Assembly: GCA_022494885.1 (NCBI GenBank)
Contig: JAGVSM010002756.1
Coordinates: 19,246 to 83,245 of the forward strand
Origin: Micrasema longulum
Lineage: Eukaryota; Arthropoda; Insecta; Trichoptera; Brachycentridae
Direction of reading: 5' to 3'
DNA: 64,000 nucleotides
Shown here: in pieces, positions 47,101 to 58,105 of the stretch
Position numbering within the stretch: position 1 is the first letter of the stretch
How the letters are laid out: every line of letters starts with the position of its first letter
The notes under the pieces: model-generated
Seen by the model: only the letters and a program-made list of their open reading frames with translations
Database searches by the model: none
What the model was told of the DNA's origin: nothing
Translations under genes and position numbers: made by a program

Positions 47101-50100
47101 CTCGAAAAATTAATAGGACTGCTATTGCAGTGTATTTGGTCTCTAGTTTCCTTACAATCATTCGGGTTCAGCAAAATCTCGAAGCTCGGTTCTTTATAAA
47201 TCAAAGGTACGGAACGTTTCTTTTCTTGAATTGGTATAGATTCGGATTCAGATGTAAAACTTTTTGTACATGTAATTCCTGGTTCTGAAAAAAGTGTATT
47301 TACACACGATTCTGTATTTGTGCTGTATTTCCTTTGAGTTTCTTTGTTAAATGAGAATGGTGGTTTACTATTTCTATGAGAATTTACGTCATGTTGTTCA
47401 GTGTCACTTTGAATTTGAAAACTAGGATATATTTCTCTTCTAAATTCTCCCGTGTCTGTTGTTTCTTCTGAAACTACATAAGTACTTGTACAAACTGTTA
47501 AATATGTATTTTTTTTTATAAATAGCACACTAATTTCAGAATACTTTGAGAATTAATTTTACAAAAGCTATATATATTAGTGATGCAACAGAAGTGTCAA
47601 GCAGAAACAGATGTAAAAAGTAAATTTTATCAGAAACTGATGTCAAAAAACGTGCAGAACTTCCGCAGTTTCGGAAGAATATATACAGGATGTTCATTAA
47701 ATCCTGTCACATCCGATACCACAATGATCAGTATGAGAAAGAAGACATATTGGCAAATTAAAATAATTTTTCAGAACGAATAAAATTTAAAAAAATAAAA
47801 TATCAAAAAAAGCTAATTCTGCAGGGGAGAAACGAGGAGGGAGGAGTAAGCAACCATTTGTTTTTTTTAAATATTTATTTTTAAAAAAAATATTTGTTCT
47901 AAATATTTTTTTTAATACGCTAATATGTCTTCTTGCCCATACTGATCATCGTGGTTTCGGATGTGACAGGGTTTAAAGAACACCCTGTATGTACAGGGGT
48001 AGTCGCTCGAAGTGTTACCAACTTCACGCTGCTGTAGCAACCAAATGGCTAATAACAGTGCGCTCATGTTTTGACACCTATCAGTCTGTTATATTGTCAA
48101 AAATTCTACCGAAGCATATCGTTTTTCGTCTCAGCAAAAAAAAGTTATCGAAATGGAATTCAAACTCAACAGTGTTATTGCTCTGTATTTAGCTGGAAAA
48201 TCGCAACCAGCCGCCATTATTAATGAAATACGACATTTACATGTGAACAAAATGTTTATGTATCGGATCATTTCATGTTACAATGATACTGGTAGCATAA
48301 AAAAACGCCACGGAGGTGGACATCTAAAAACAGCAACATCGACAAAAATGGTTCGAAAGGTTAAGGCCAGATTTCAACGTAATCGACGACACAGCGCAGT
48401 TCAATTGGTGAAAAATCTCAATGTGTCTGCTCGTAGCATGGGACGCATATTAAAAAATTAACTACGATTAAAGCCCTACAAAATAGAAAATAGGCAAGCT
48501 AGAAAATTTGGTCTTTTTGCCAATGAAAAAATTCTTAAGGTTCAGCAATATCTAATCAAACAAAACTATTGTGTTTGGTTACAGTGCAAATAAAAAAACA
48601 ATTTAGACCAGCGAATTGCTCTGCGAAAGCAAGCGCCTGCATCAGTGATGGTTTGGTAACTGCCACAGGACGCTCACCACTCGTTTTCATTAAACAGGAG
48701 GTAAAGGTAAATCTACTGTGAAAATATTTTAAATGATGCGTAAAAAATTCAGTAGAAACCATTGGACGTTTCAACAAGACAACAAGACCATCCCATAAAG
48801 CCCGTGAAACCCAACGTCTTTTACACCCAGCTTCATTTCATCACAATAGTGGCCTCCATATTTCCCGGACTTCAACCCAATGGACTTTTTTGTATGGTCT
48901 ATACTAGAAGCCAAAGTATCAGCTAAAAAATATGAGACGCCTTAAAGATTGCTCTTTGCCGAGAATGGGACAAAATACCATCAGCCCCCATTCGCGCAGC
49001 ATGTAAAGCCTTCTTGGACAGACTCGATACTTTTATCCACGCTAAAGGTAGCTACATCGAACAATAACATTTTTTTAAAAATTAAAATGTTTTTACTATA
49101 TAAAGTTTTTAAATTGTAAAAATCTAAATTGACAAAATTACAGAATTTTAAATTGGTAACACTTCGAGTGCCGACCCCTGTATATCGGCCTTGTTAGGAA
49201 CCAAATTAAGGACCTTGCTTATTAGCTAAACACAGTAACTATTAGCAGACAAATATTTATACTACTATGAACAATTCGTGTAGATCAAATCATATTTACC
49301 AGATGTGTTGTAGGTCCTTCTAAAATTTCCATTTTTAAGTGGTTTTTTTATTTTGAGAGTAAAAAGTTCTGGATAAATTTCCATACATTTATTTAATGTT
49401 TCTTCTAACTCGAATTGATTTCCTCGCACTGTATTCTCTAAAGCTTCAGTAAGCGCGCTGGTAACACCTTAATACAATTAATTGCTTTATAAAAAGTGAT
49501 ATTTTGCTAACAGTATTACACTAAATTGAAAACATTTTTTGTAAAATTATGAAAACCCTGTACCATAAATTTCTAACAATTTTTGCGTTAAATAAATATT
49601 TGGTGATTTGTATGAGCAGTTTTCCCAACCCTTTTTTGAGCCAATAAAAAATTCAGTTAATAATAATAATCTTTTTTTATTTATTAACGGCCATAGTCAA
49701 TTTGTGCAAGTTGTATAACATAGTTACAAAGTAATAAAATCTGAGATACATATTAAGTTTATAAATCTTACATTATGATGTACATATAGGCACTAGGGTG
49801 GTCCTTATTTTCCGACTTTTGAAAAATTGAGTAGGCACCTCGTCATATGATTTTCTACCCTAAAATAATGATAGCGTTTTTTTTTTGATAGGTTTTAGAG
49901 GTAGCTACCATAAGTCAAAAATTCTGAAAAAAACATTGTATGGCCACTTGACTATGGATCCGGCTTATTGACTGGCATGTCCATTACCCTATTTTGAAAA
50001 GAAATAGCATACATAAAGACTCATTAACTCTTTACAGTTAACCCCTCTCCCTTTCCCCTCTTATCCCTTCCCCCTCTCCAACTTCTTTCCTGCGCCTACG

Positions 50101-53100
50101 CATCGAGATTCGCACCTCAGCTCGAATGCAGTCATTAGCGAGAGCGCATGCATTTTGTTTCTCCAACCATTCGTACTTGTTTTAATTTTTCATGGCATCC
50201 AAAAGTCGTGGCGGGAGTATATTAACTAGAAATAAAACCAATATTTGGTGTAGCTCGAAAAGACACAATGAATAGCCACTTAGCTGCTAGCCTTGATGTT
50301 TCTAAATTAAGTGATAAAAAAGCTTCTGTTGTTGTAGCATCTACTTTGAAAAGTGCAGGATGTGACCCTTTAGAAATTCATGTTAATAGATCTTCTATTC
50401 GTCGGCAGCGTTTGAAAAATCAATAGCAGAGTCTCTTAGAAGGGAGTTCAAACGTGATTTGCCATTAACGATTCATTAGGATGGCAAGTTAATTGAAGAT
50501 ATAAGTGGTCATGAAACTGTAGATCGTCTGCCAATTTTGGTATCAGGACTTGTAGTCCATCAGCTTCCAGCGGTTCCAAAATTGGATCGTGGAACAGGCA
50601 AAGCATGTGGGTCAGCCGTTTACAAAACAATAAATTAATGGGACTTGAGCGATAAAAGAAAAAGTTTATGTTTTGACACTACAGCTGTAAACACCAGTTT
50701 GAGAAATGGAGCTTGTGTTCTTTTGGAGCAGAAAATGGAAAAAGATATGCTTTGACTGGCTTGGCGCCATCATATAATGGAAATTATGTTAGAAGCTGTA
50801 GTGGTCAATCGCTCGGTCCGTCTAGTTGTCCTTATATCCAATTGTTTAAAAGGTTTAAGAAGAACTGGGACAAAATTGATCAAAGTGATTATAAAACAGT
50901 AATTTATGATACCACGTCCTCAAAATTCATAGAAAATGTTGCTGCAGACAGGATTTGTTTTGCTCAAAAATAATTTTAAGTACGATATATATATATATAC
51001 GTATGTCAAAGAGATGTGCTATTGCTTCTCTGTATAAAGACAGCACAGCATGTGTTAGGGTAAACGGATCATACACATCGTGGTTTGACATTCATAAAGG
51101 AGTGAAGCAGGGATGTGTTATGTCACCATGGCTGTTCAACGTGTATATCGATAACTGCATGAAAGAACTGAAAGGCTTAAGAATGGGAGCAAAAATGGGT
51201 GATTTAAATGTCAATTGTCTTTTGTATGCTGACGATGCTGTACTCCTTGCTAACAACAAAGAGGAACTGCAATTCTTGGTAACAAAGGTCTACGATGTAT
51301 GCAAGAGAAGCGATTTGCTGATGAATGTCGATAAATCGAATGTGATGGTTTTTGAAAGAAATGAAAGTATGACTAAATGTGAAATCACTGTGAATGGAGT
51401 TATACTAAAACAAGTAGAGGAATTTGTGTATCTGGGAAGTATGTTCACTAGGGATGGAATGACTGAGAAAGATATTGAAAGGAGGGTGAGTGCCGGGAAC
51501 AGAGTGAACGGTGCACTTAAATCGACCTTGGCAAATAAATGCTTGTCACAAGAGGCAAAATTGGCAGTTCACAACGGAGTCCTGGTCCCGTCCCTGATGT
51601 ATGGGAGCGAAGTATGGACTTGGAAAAACAGGGATGAAAGTAGGCTGAATGCTGTCGAAATGCGATCTCTCAGGCGAATGTGTGGTAAAACTATGTACGA
51701 TAGATGCACAAATGTTGAGATCCGTACATTATGTAAGGTTGAGACAAGCATTATCGACAAAATCAAGAAAGGAGCTCTGCGCTGGTTTGGACATGTAGAA
51801 CGAATGGACAGCGAGAGAACGGCTAAGAATATTTACAATGCGAATGTTGATGGATGCAGAAATAGAGGAAGACCGAGAAAGACATGGCATGACCAAATCC
51901 AACAAATACTTAAAGATGGACATGTCAAAAGTCGGAATAATCGGCGCGCGTGCATGAGAAGATGTATGAATGTAGAGCAAGCAAGATCTGTATGCAAAGA
52001 TAGAGTGTTGTGGCGTTCTATCCTCTCTGCCTACCCTTACGGGGAAACGGCGTGATGGTTTGTCGTGTTGTTGTTGTATCAAAGAGAAGACTATAAAGAG
52101 TTGCTAAATCTTATGATCATTTACTTGGGAGGAGTTTCTAAAAAAGGAGTTTCATTTAGGAGGCCTGATGATGTTCACTGTGTTAGATGGATAGCTAAAG
52201 CCATGTATTGCTCGAAATTTTTTTCTATTTAAACATCAGTTTAAACTGACGAAAAAGGAAGAGAAAGCAGTGAATGAAATATGTATTTTCACAGTCATAA
52301 TATATTTAAAATACTGATTTCAAGCCTCTGTCGGATATTCAGCGCCGAGAAACGACTAACAATTATTAAAAGACCTTGCGTCCTTTGAAAATATAAACCA
52401 AACAATGGCCAAAGTCACCATGAAAAAAATACTAGGCAATTAATAGAACTTGTCGGAAGAATTTGTGTCTTTTGCATTTTTTGACAACAAACTTTCAGTT
52501 CAAGATATGAAAAAAAATTGTTGCTCAAAAATAAAAAAGATTCAAACACATCACTGAAAAAAGAATACAAGACTTTGTGACTAGCTACTCTTTACGATTA
52601 GATTAATTATAATTACTGGGTATCTCATCAGAGTTTTTGAATAAAGATGTTGAAACTTGGGAGGAAGACTCTGATTTTGAGGCTGCAAAGAAAATTGTCC
52701 ATTCTATGCGGGTAGTGAATGATATTGCTGAGCGCGCTGTTGCTTTAATGAAAGAATAGATTAAATTGATGATAATCGATGAAGAGCAAAAACAATATTT
52801 GCTTTTGTTGGTAAAAGAGTACAGAAAAAAATATCCTGATTCAAAAAAATCAACCCTTGTGTCCTAATCATAAATGATTTTACATTAAAAGGGTATCCTT
52901 ATTTGTAATCTAAACATTTATTTTGCATATAAACGTTTTATGTAAATAAATAAAATTAGTGATTAATACAGTGTTTTAATAAGAAAATAAAAAAACTCTA
53001 ACCTTGGTAGCGACCCCTAAATATAATTATTTAAAAATGAAAAAAATACAGGAGTATTTTTTTAGGGTAGAAAATCAAATGAAATAGTGCCCTCTCAAAA

Positions 53101-56100
53101 ATTCAAAAAGAAAAAATTTACCCATATAAGGACCACCCTAATAGGCACATTATGTATGTTGTATTATATGCTTGTATAAATAAATTGAATTTTACATATT
53201 ATATTTCCTATTTACAATTAAATGAGTATGACGAACCAATATATATATATATATATATAGTAAGTATGATTGATTGTAAATAATGTTTCAGGGGTATCAA
53301 ACTAATTATGTTAATTCTCTCTTTGAAAAAAAAAATCTTAATAAGGGTGTACATATAAAACAAGATATTATGCTTTAGACAGAAATATTGCTATTATTAT
53401 TTCTTTATACTTAGGAAGTGACATATTCTAGATATCGATATGGTCTGCAAATTCATTGCTGAGGTTTTGCATTCGATGTAAGTATAGGAGTATTAAATCC
53501 AGACACTGTCCGGCTGTCATTATAATAAAATGGTTGATGATTTTTCACGTTGTTATTTAATGACAATTCATGATGGAAGTAATAAAATATATTTTGGTAT
53601 AAGTTATGAAATTAAACATTTAGTACACTTCCACTAATTTGTTAGACTAATTAGCGCTTTCACCCCCTAACAAACATTTTTAAACTGCTAAATAATACAG
53701 TATTGAAATCATTTATACAAAATAAAATACTATCTTAAGTAAGTACGGTTAAGATTTAAGTTCAGTTACATACCATTAGGACTACATACATATGGTGTAT
53801 TTTGTGTTTTCATAAACTATAGGAGTAGTTTGGTTTAAAAATAAATAGCAAGAATAAAATGCTGAATTAGGTCAGTGTGTAAAGATATAAGAAGCACCCA
53901 GGATTTTTTTTGATGGGGGTTTTAAATTTTGTAGATAATAAAAAGGCCAATAACAAAAGAAGCTCTGCTTGAACCTTTTTTATATAGATCTGTGTTAAAC
54001 CATTTAACCTTTTGTCGAAAGATGAGTTTTGTAGATATTTTTTATACATTGTAAAACAGAAAAAGTTATTTAATTTTGCGCATTAGACACAAGAAAAAAT
54101 GCGACTATAGTCAACAATGTTTTAATATTTTGTAGCATAAGCGTTTTTTTACAATATGCTAAAGCGGTTACGACATCTTTTGGGTATTGGTCTTTTTTCA
54201 GTCTAGCAATGGCTCTGTACCAAAATTTAAGTTCCACTTTCAGTTCGTCAAGTCACTTCTATAAAACTTTACCATATCTTCTAATTCTTTAATAGTAGCA
54301 TCAGAAAGAACTTTGAAATCCAACAAATACTTATTTATGTTTTAAAAATCTTCCTTTCAAATTATTATAAAACTGTCTACTAAAAATTGGATATATATTG
54401 AAATGCAATGGTAATCTTCGACGCTATCAAGATTTGTATTGCATCTTTTTGTTTGAGAAGTAGTAATACGTGGGTTATTTTTAAAAGTTTTTTTCAGCTT
54501 TTTTCTGAGAATAAGGAACTTCAGTCTTACGGGAAATCGGATACAAAAAATGTTTTCTTGCGCGCGGTAAAAATTAAAGCATTAAATTGTATTGCCAAGT
54601 TTCTTGAAAACGTTTGAAAAAAATAAAAATAATATTTTAATAAAATCTCACTACTTTAAACGACGTTACTGGTTCATATGAACCAACCAATGATGTGAGA
54701 GCGATGTTGGATATCCGGTTGGCTTACCGTACACAAACCAATCGGGAAAACTGACAGAGAAGAACCTCTGACGTCACACGCGGAGGCGTTTTAGAAATAC
54801 AAAACTTTAAAAAATCATAGCGCTGATCATACGATATATAAAAATAAAAATAAATTTTTTTGGTTTGGTTTATTAGTCTATTAACAAATATTTTTTTTTT
54901 TTAAAAACACCGAACTTCCTCAGTCAATATTTTTTTTTAAATTCCTTTTCTGCATTTCGTCTTAAATTATTTATTTCTTGTTCAGTATCTTCTGCTAAAT
55001 TTTTTGCCTTTCTTCTATCAATATTATGTTGTTGAAGAAGCTGACATAAAAAACTACTGAAATTAAATTTCGGAGGGTTTATGACCCCCAAAACTCCCCA
55101 CTTTAGTGTACCATTGAAAGATATAATTTGGCAATCTAATGTCTCTGTACTGAAAGCACATGGTGGCAAATTAGTTAAATAAACTAAAATTGTGTTCTTA
55201 CCGAGAAGCCTTCTGTGATTATTTTCCAATTTTTTTAGTTGACTTTCATGTGACCCTTCTTCAATGCCGTCTTGTGTATTTGTATTTTTATTTGGATACT
55301 TTCTTTTGTTTTTATCTAAAATAGTATTAAATTTTAAGTTTATTATTTACACTACTCTAGCAGTTGGCGGTTGAAAAAATATTTAACATTATTTTGAGTC
55401 TAAGTATCCAAATTTTTGTAACAAGAACTGGATTCTACCCTCTTGGGAGTTATTCATATTTATGTATTACAACAGAGATGAAGAAAATTTATAGAAAGGA
55501 ATATAGAAGTCTCAATAAGTCTCTCGACAATGACAGGTCATAAGCCCTGTAAATGCCTAGACTTCTATATTCCTCCCATAAAATGTTCATCTCTGTTGAA
55601 AATAAATATTGTTTAAATTTTATAAATCACTAAATATTGATTTTTAAAATGCACCAGCCACTTCAAATGTATTTTTAGAAAAAATATAAAAAACATCTTG
55701 TTTATAGATTTTGAGTATGCTTAAATCTTTGTTGACAAGTACTGGATTTAATCCTCAAGGGATTCTCAAGATTGACAGATATCTCAATAAAGACATTGAT
55801 ATGTTTTAATTACACCTCACTGAATAAAGATAGATAAATTCCAAATCAACAGATGGCGATATAAATTTTCAGAAACTCGTATGTAAATATTTCCATGCCG
55901 ATAAACATAATATTCCAATAAACTTTCAAGGGTAGAAGAAAGTGGATGTTTAAACAAAAGCAAAATACTGAATATTAGACAATGCGTACAGTGATTTTAT
56001 AATAGGTCATAAAACTCTTGAATTAACATCTCACTGGACTTCATTAATTTCTAATGAATTTATCCCCTGCCTATTGATTTATATATTGAAACATTTCTTA

Positions 56101-58105
56101 GAACTGAAAAAGTATTATCAAAATGCTGATGAGAAATTAAAAAAGTTTAGTACTTTGAGTATGTAATATTACATCAAATACAAGTATTTTTTATGAACTT
56201 TACGTATTATTATTAAAAGGTTCTATAATTTTTATCCATTAGATTAATTATAATTACTGATTAAATGGCTCACCCATTTTGAGAGTTGTGCTTTGAAGTT
56301 CTGATCTTTGATGATTGTTGGGAAGAAAGAGGTTGCCAAGGTAGCATGTTATCAAAAAATCAATATGTTGTGTTTTACCTCAAGGAGCAAAATGGCATTA
56401 AGAGTATTGATTAATTAACATTCTACTTTGTTTACATTTGTAGCGTAAACACTACATATAAACAAATGTATACGATCAGTCACACGCAGAGGGAATACTG
56501 CTCTTGAATATATAGGGAAAAAAATATTTAAAATAAAATGGTGGTGTACTAAGTATGATCAAAGCCTTTTTCCTTTACTACCATCTGATAGTCCCATTTA
56601 CAGTATGTAGTGAATGTACAGTTCTAACACCCAGGCTTGAGAAAAACCCGGAAAACATTGGCAGCCTCTGGTGTAATGGCTAAAATACTTGACTCATGCG
56701 TGAAAGGTTTTGGGTTCAATTACTGATGAGAACGCAAACATTAAATGTGATTTTTCTCTAGCCTGGGCGTTCTGTGCTGTAATTCACCACTGAAATTTAG
56801 CCTTCTGGCTTGTCATGCAAAAAAAATAATTTTTCAACAAGTAATAATAATATATTTATTTGGTTCAAAAAAGGTCATATTTACATAGTAATATAGAATA
56901 GACTATTTTTAATTCTATGATAAAATACAATATATTTAAAAAAAAAACATATTTTGTCATGGTCATATAACAATGAAGCAGTTGATTTTTTTCAACTTTA
57001 CATGAGAGCAGTTAAAATGATTTTTTTACACTTTATGTTACGACTTGATAAGTATATCATTTGATACTTCAGTTAGTTCCATATATATATTTTTTTAAAC
57101 CTGGAGAAAAAAAGCCTTTAACTTTTTCAATATCATATATAAAAGAAGTCAATGTCGCATTTTTGCACATCCATCTTTGTTCTGCGATCCCGCCGATTTA
57201 TCTATTACTTTAAATAATATTAAAAAATGCATATTTTTTGATATGTTTGTTTTTATTACATTTATTTAAGTAGGTAAATCTGTACCAAGATAGATGCAAG
57301 TTGTATGATATGTGTGGTGGGGTTTAATTGCCACAGCTCTGGTGTGGTGTGCATAATATGCATATTTACGGGTGTGTATGACTGAAAGTATTAATTTATA
57401 GAAAAGTTAATTGATTGTTAACACAGGGAATTCTTAGTATGTACATGTAATATTATTTTGTTTCAGGTGCCTTCAAACATTTTCTATATTCCAAATTTCA
57501 TCACAGAAGATGAAGAGTCTATGATTATATATCAAGTTAATTCAGCACCAAAACCAAAATGGACACAGCTACTAAACAGAAGACTGCAAAATTGGGGGGG
57601 GATTCCGCACCCTAAAGGAATGATTGCTGAAAAGATGCCACCATGGCTGCAAAGTTATTTGAACCGTATTGACGCTTTGCAACTTATGAATGGAAAGGTT
57701 CCTAATCACGTGCTAGTCAATGAATATTGTCCCGGACAGGGGATTATGCCCCATGTAGACGGTGATTTGTTTTATCCAACTATCACGACAATATCCTGCG
57801 GCTCTCATACAGTTTTGAGTTTCAAAGAAAATATTAATATACAATCAGAGTCTGCGAACAAACTTACTCCAGTCTACAGTTTGTTGGTTGAAAGGAGAAG
57901 TTTATTAGTTGTCCAAGAAGAAATGTACGAAAAATACTTACATTTTATAGAAGACTCTTCGAAAGATATAATATCACATAATATTGTAAATCTTAACAAT
58001 TGTTATGGAAAATATGAACTCCGGGACAATTTAGAAAGGCAAATCCGAATTTCACTCACAATAAGACATGTACCGAAAACATCCAAAATTATGATTAAAA
58101 TTTGA
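41136..58105 (+). CDS. ALKBH6: ALKBH6 homologue (AlkB-like Fe(II)/2-oxoglutarate dioxygenase), two coding exons
   Basis: AlkB-family oxygenases use Fe(II) and 2-oxoglutarate; the ALKBH6 substrate is not settled. Exon 41136-41180 encodes MEEFLKDMEKFRLKN and ends in phase 0 at GTAAGT. Exon 57467-58105 follows TTGTTTCAG and encodes 212 residues starting VPSNIFYIPNFITEDEE. It contains NAPKPKWTQ-like APKPKWTQLLNRRLQNWGGI, the NEYCPGQGIMPHVDGDLFYP segment with the iron ligands His-Val-Asp, GSHTVLSF, a later His in YLHFIED, and RISLTIRHVPK with the 2-oxoglutarate-binding Arg. The total is 227 residues, near the family length. The 16.3 kb intron holds the recognised ARMC9 exons on the other strand. 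Exon 1 is assigned from phase, position and likeness to the family N-terminus (EKFRLKNVPSNIFYIPNFI). TTTCAG just before its ATG suggests a further 5' UTR exon upstream. Confidence 0.93.
41995..42430 (-). mobile_element. RTE/LINE-type fragment
   Basis: Minus strand, frame-broken: KTYVWSVLMYSCETWCL, TARWIGHIVHHEGLLHG and EYLEDLCKD. The LYGCETW and RWxGHIxxH motifs identify a LINE reverse-transcriptase C-terminal half. It lies in the ALKBH6 intron. Confidence 0.75.
43442..55315 (-). CDS. ARMC9: ARMC9 homologue (armadillo-repeat ciliary protein), 5' part not found
   Basis: Vertebrate ARMC9 is a LisH and armadillo-repeat protein of the ciliary base, mutated in Joubert syndrome. Nine minus-strand exons join in phase: 55315-55202, 49467-49300, 47473-46230, 46130-45984, 45907-45691, 45611-45316, 45180-45070, 44745-44676, 44355-43442 (TAA). 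They encode about 1092 residues. ENNHRRLLG joins VTSALTEALENTVRGN, matching the coiled-coil region of ARMC9. QRSQILQSLRL, AKERSALLASYTDNDIFD, WRGRDYL, LSTRQNQQTALINAGVSE, LINVCVNSQGRQLMEP and LADLLQSKEKKIVSYAARLL match its ARM region. Differences: a 415-codon Ser/Asn-rich exon (47473-46230) is inserted before the ARM part, and the last exon is a 304-residue Lys-rich, likely disordered tail. The LisH-bearing 5' exons were not located; they may lie between 55316 and 57466. All recognised exons lie in the ALKBH6 intron. Confidence 0.87.
45316..46130 (-). CDS. ARMC9: ARMC9 armadillo-repeat exons
   Basis: Three consecutive exons (46130-45984, 45907-45691, 45611-45316) hold the conserved ARM region. 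Key stretches are SYTDNDIFDLQCDQTILDIL, MWRGRDYLTSN, VATFHKLSTRQNQQTALIN and EANNMDIIKILNEAIK. Phases 0, 1 and 0 match at each junction. This is the best-conserved part and fixes the family. Confidence 0.9.
46230..47473 (-). CDS. ARMC9: ARMC9 large low-complexity exon
   Basis: Opens after TTATGTAG with TT completing a Val codon and runs 414 codons to CTG/GTAAGT. It is rich in Ser, Asn, Thr, Glu and Asp with no recognisable fold until its end, QRSQILQSLRL, which leads into the ARM part. I know of no counterpart of this size in vertebrate ARMC9. Confidence 0.85.
47683..47991. mobile_element. Tc1/mariner-type MITE with about 70-bp inverted ends
   Basis: Left end TACAGGATGTTCATTAAATC, continuing to AAGAAGACATATT. 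The right end, read on the minus strand, is TACAGGGTGTTCTTTAAACC with the same continuation. The interior of about 170 bp is non-coding. It lies in an ARMC9 intron. Confidence 0.8.
47992..49184 (+). mobile_element. Inactive mariner transposon
   Basis: Inverted ends CAGGGGTAGTCGCTCGAAGT and, from the right, CAGGGGTCGGCACTCGAAGT, flanked by TA. The transposase starts at about 48153 (MEFKLNSVIALYLAGKSQPA, helix-turn-helix), with an intact first 102 codons. Stops follow, but QQDNKTIP, DFNPMDFFVWSILEAK and the C-terminal DRLDTFIHAKGSYIEQ remain readable. It abuts the MITE at 47991 and lies in an ARMC9 intron. Confidence 0.88.
49794..53140 (+). mobile_element. hAT-like DNA transposon, degenerate, 8-bp target duplication
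   Basis: Ends TAGGGTGGTCCTTAT (left) and ATAAGGACCACCCTA (right) are perfect inverted repeats, flanked by direct repeats ATAGGCAC at 49786-49793 and 53141-53148. The frame-broken transposase reads HLAASLDVSKLSDKKASVVV, NRSSIRRQR, LCFDTTAVNTSLRNGACVLL and RHHIMEIML. After a LINE insertion it continues REDYKELLNLMIIYLGG and DDVHCVRWIAKAMYCSKFF. The 8-bp duplication fits hAT (or P) elements; the superfamily call is an inference. Confidence 0.8.
50985..52078 (+). mobile_element. 5'-truncated LINE inserted in the hAT-like element
   Basis: An open frame of about 350 codons encodes the reverse-transcriptase second half: KQGCVMSPWLFNVYIDN, LLYADDAVLLANN (catalytic YADD), VEEFVYLGSMFTRDGM, LRWFGHVERMDSERTAKNIY and GCRNRGRPRKTW. 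The N-terminal half and any endonuclease are missing. It splits the transposase between a segment ending FAQK and QREDYKELL, and ends in a TTG-rich tail. Confidence 0.85.
53149..54923 (-). other. ARMC9 intron, no gene seen
   Basis: AT-rich, with an (AT)n run at about 53240-53260. A segment at 54790-54920 (AAAAAATCATAGCG...AAAAACACCGAACTTCCTCA) resembles 9930-10040 and is a dispersed repeat of unknown class. Confidence 0.5.
54924..55201 (-). other. Protein-like read-through of an ARMC9 intron
   Basis: If the donor at 55201 is not used, the ARMC9 frame stays open for 91 more codons and ends at TGA (54926-54924). The extension reads like a real protein, including CQIISFNGTLKWGVLGV and KAKNLAEDTEQEINNLRRNA. 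It may be an alternative 3' end or exapted transposon sequence; I recognise no family. Confidence 0.35.
55440..55615. repeat. Palindromic MITE family copy, diverged
   Basis: Holds GACAGGTCATAAGCCCTGTA and inverted GGAATATAGAAGTCT / AGACTTCTATATTCC segments. A related 55715-55800 stretch follows. It lies just upstream of the first recognised ARMC9 exon. Confidence 0.65.
55801..57466. other. ALKBH6 intron, likely site of missing ARMC9 5' exons
   Basis: Contains the 56663-56830 SINE. A minus-strand stretch ending at a GTGAGC donor near 56272 has open frames but no acceptor or family match that I can defend. Confidence 0.35.
56663..56830 (+). repeat. tRNA-derived SINE, third family
   Basis: Head CTCTGGTGTAATGGCT and B box GGGTTCAATTAC; its tail (GTTCTGTGCTGTAATTC...CTTCTGGCTTGTC) is shared with a tail fragment at 10881-10940. 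Confidence 0.6.
57467..58105 (+). CDS. ALKBH6: ALKBH6 last exon, catalytic domain
   Basis: Carries the whole double-stranded beta-helix core: PPWLQSYLNRIDALQLMNGK, NHVLVNEYCPGQGIMPHVDG, TISCGSHTVLSF and SLLVERRSLLVV-like LLVERRSLLVV, ending SKIMIKI and TGA. His-x-Asp, the distal His and the C-terminal Arg pair are all present, so the enzyme should be active. Confidence 0.97.
   Translation: MPSNIFYIPNFITEDEESMIIYQVNSAPKPKWTQLLNRRLQNWGGIPHPKGMIAEKMPPWLQSYLNRIDALQLMNGKVPNHVLVNEYCPGQGIMPHVDGDLFYPTITTISCGSHTVLSFKENINIQSESANKLTPVYSLLVERRSLLVVQEEMYEKYLHFIEDSSKDIISHNIVNLNNCYGKYELRDNLERQIRISLTIRHVPKTSKIMIKI

Noticed and set aside
50955..52055. A host gene with reverse-transcriptase domain
   Set aside because: It lacks the N-terminal half, interrupts a transposon, and a damaged sister copy lies at 20998-21416; it is a LINE.
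53238..53260. (AT)n run as a regulatory site
   Set aside because: It is a simple microsatellite; nothing nearby suggests function.
54924..55315. A separate single-exon gene on the minus strand
   Set aside because: Its first part (to 55202) ends LLG at a strong donor and joins in phase to the 49467 exon, matching ARMC9, so it is an ARMC9 exon plus read-through.
56250..56400. Upstream ARMC9 exon on the minus strand ending at a GTGAGC donor
   Set aside because: One frame has the right phase (phase 1), but there is no acceptor between the upstream stop and the open part, and no convincing family match.
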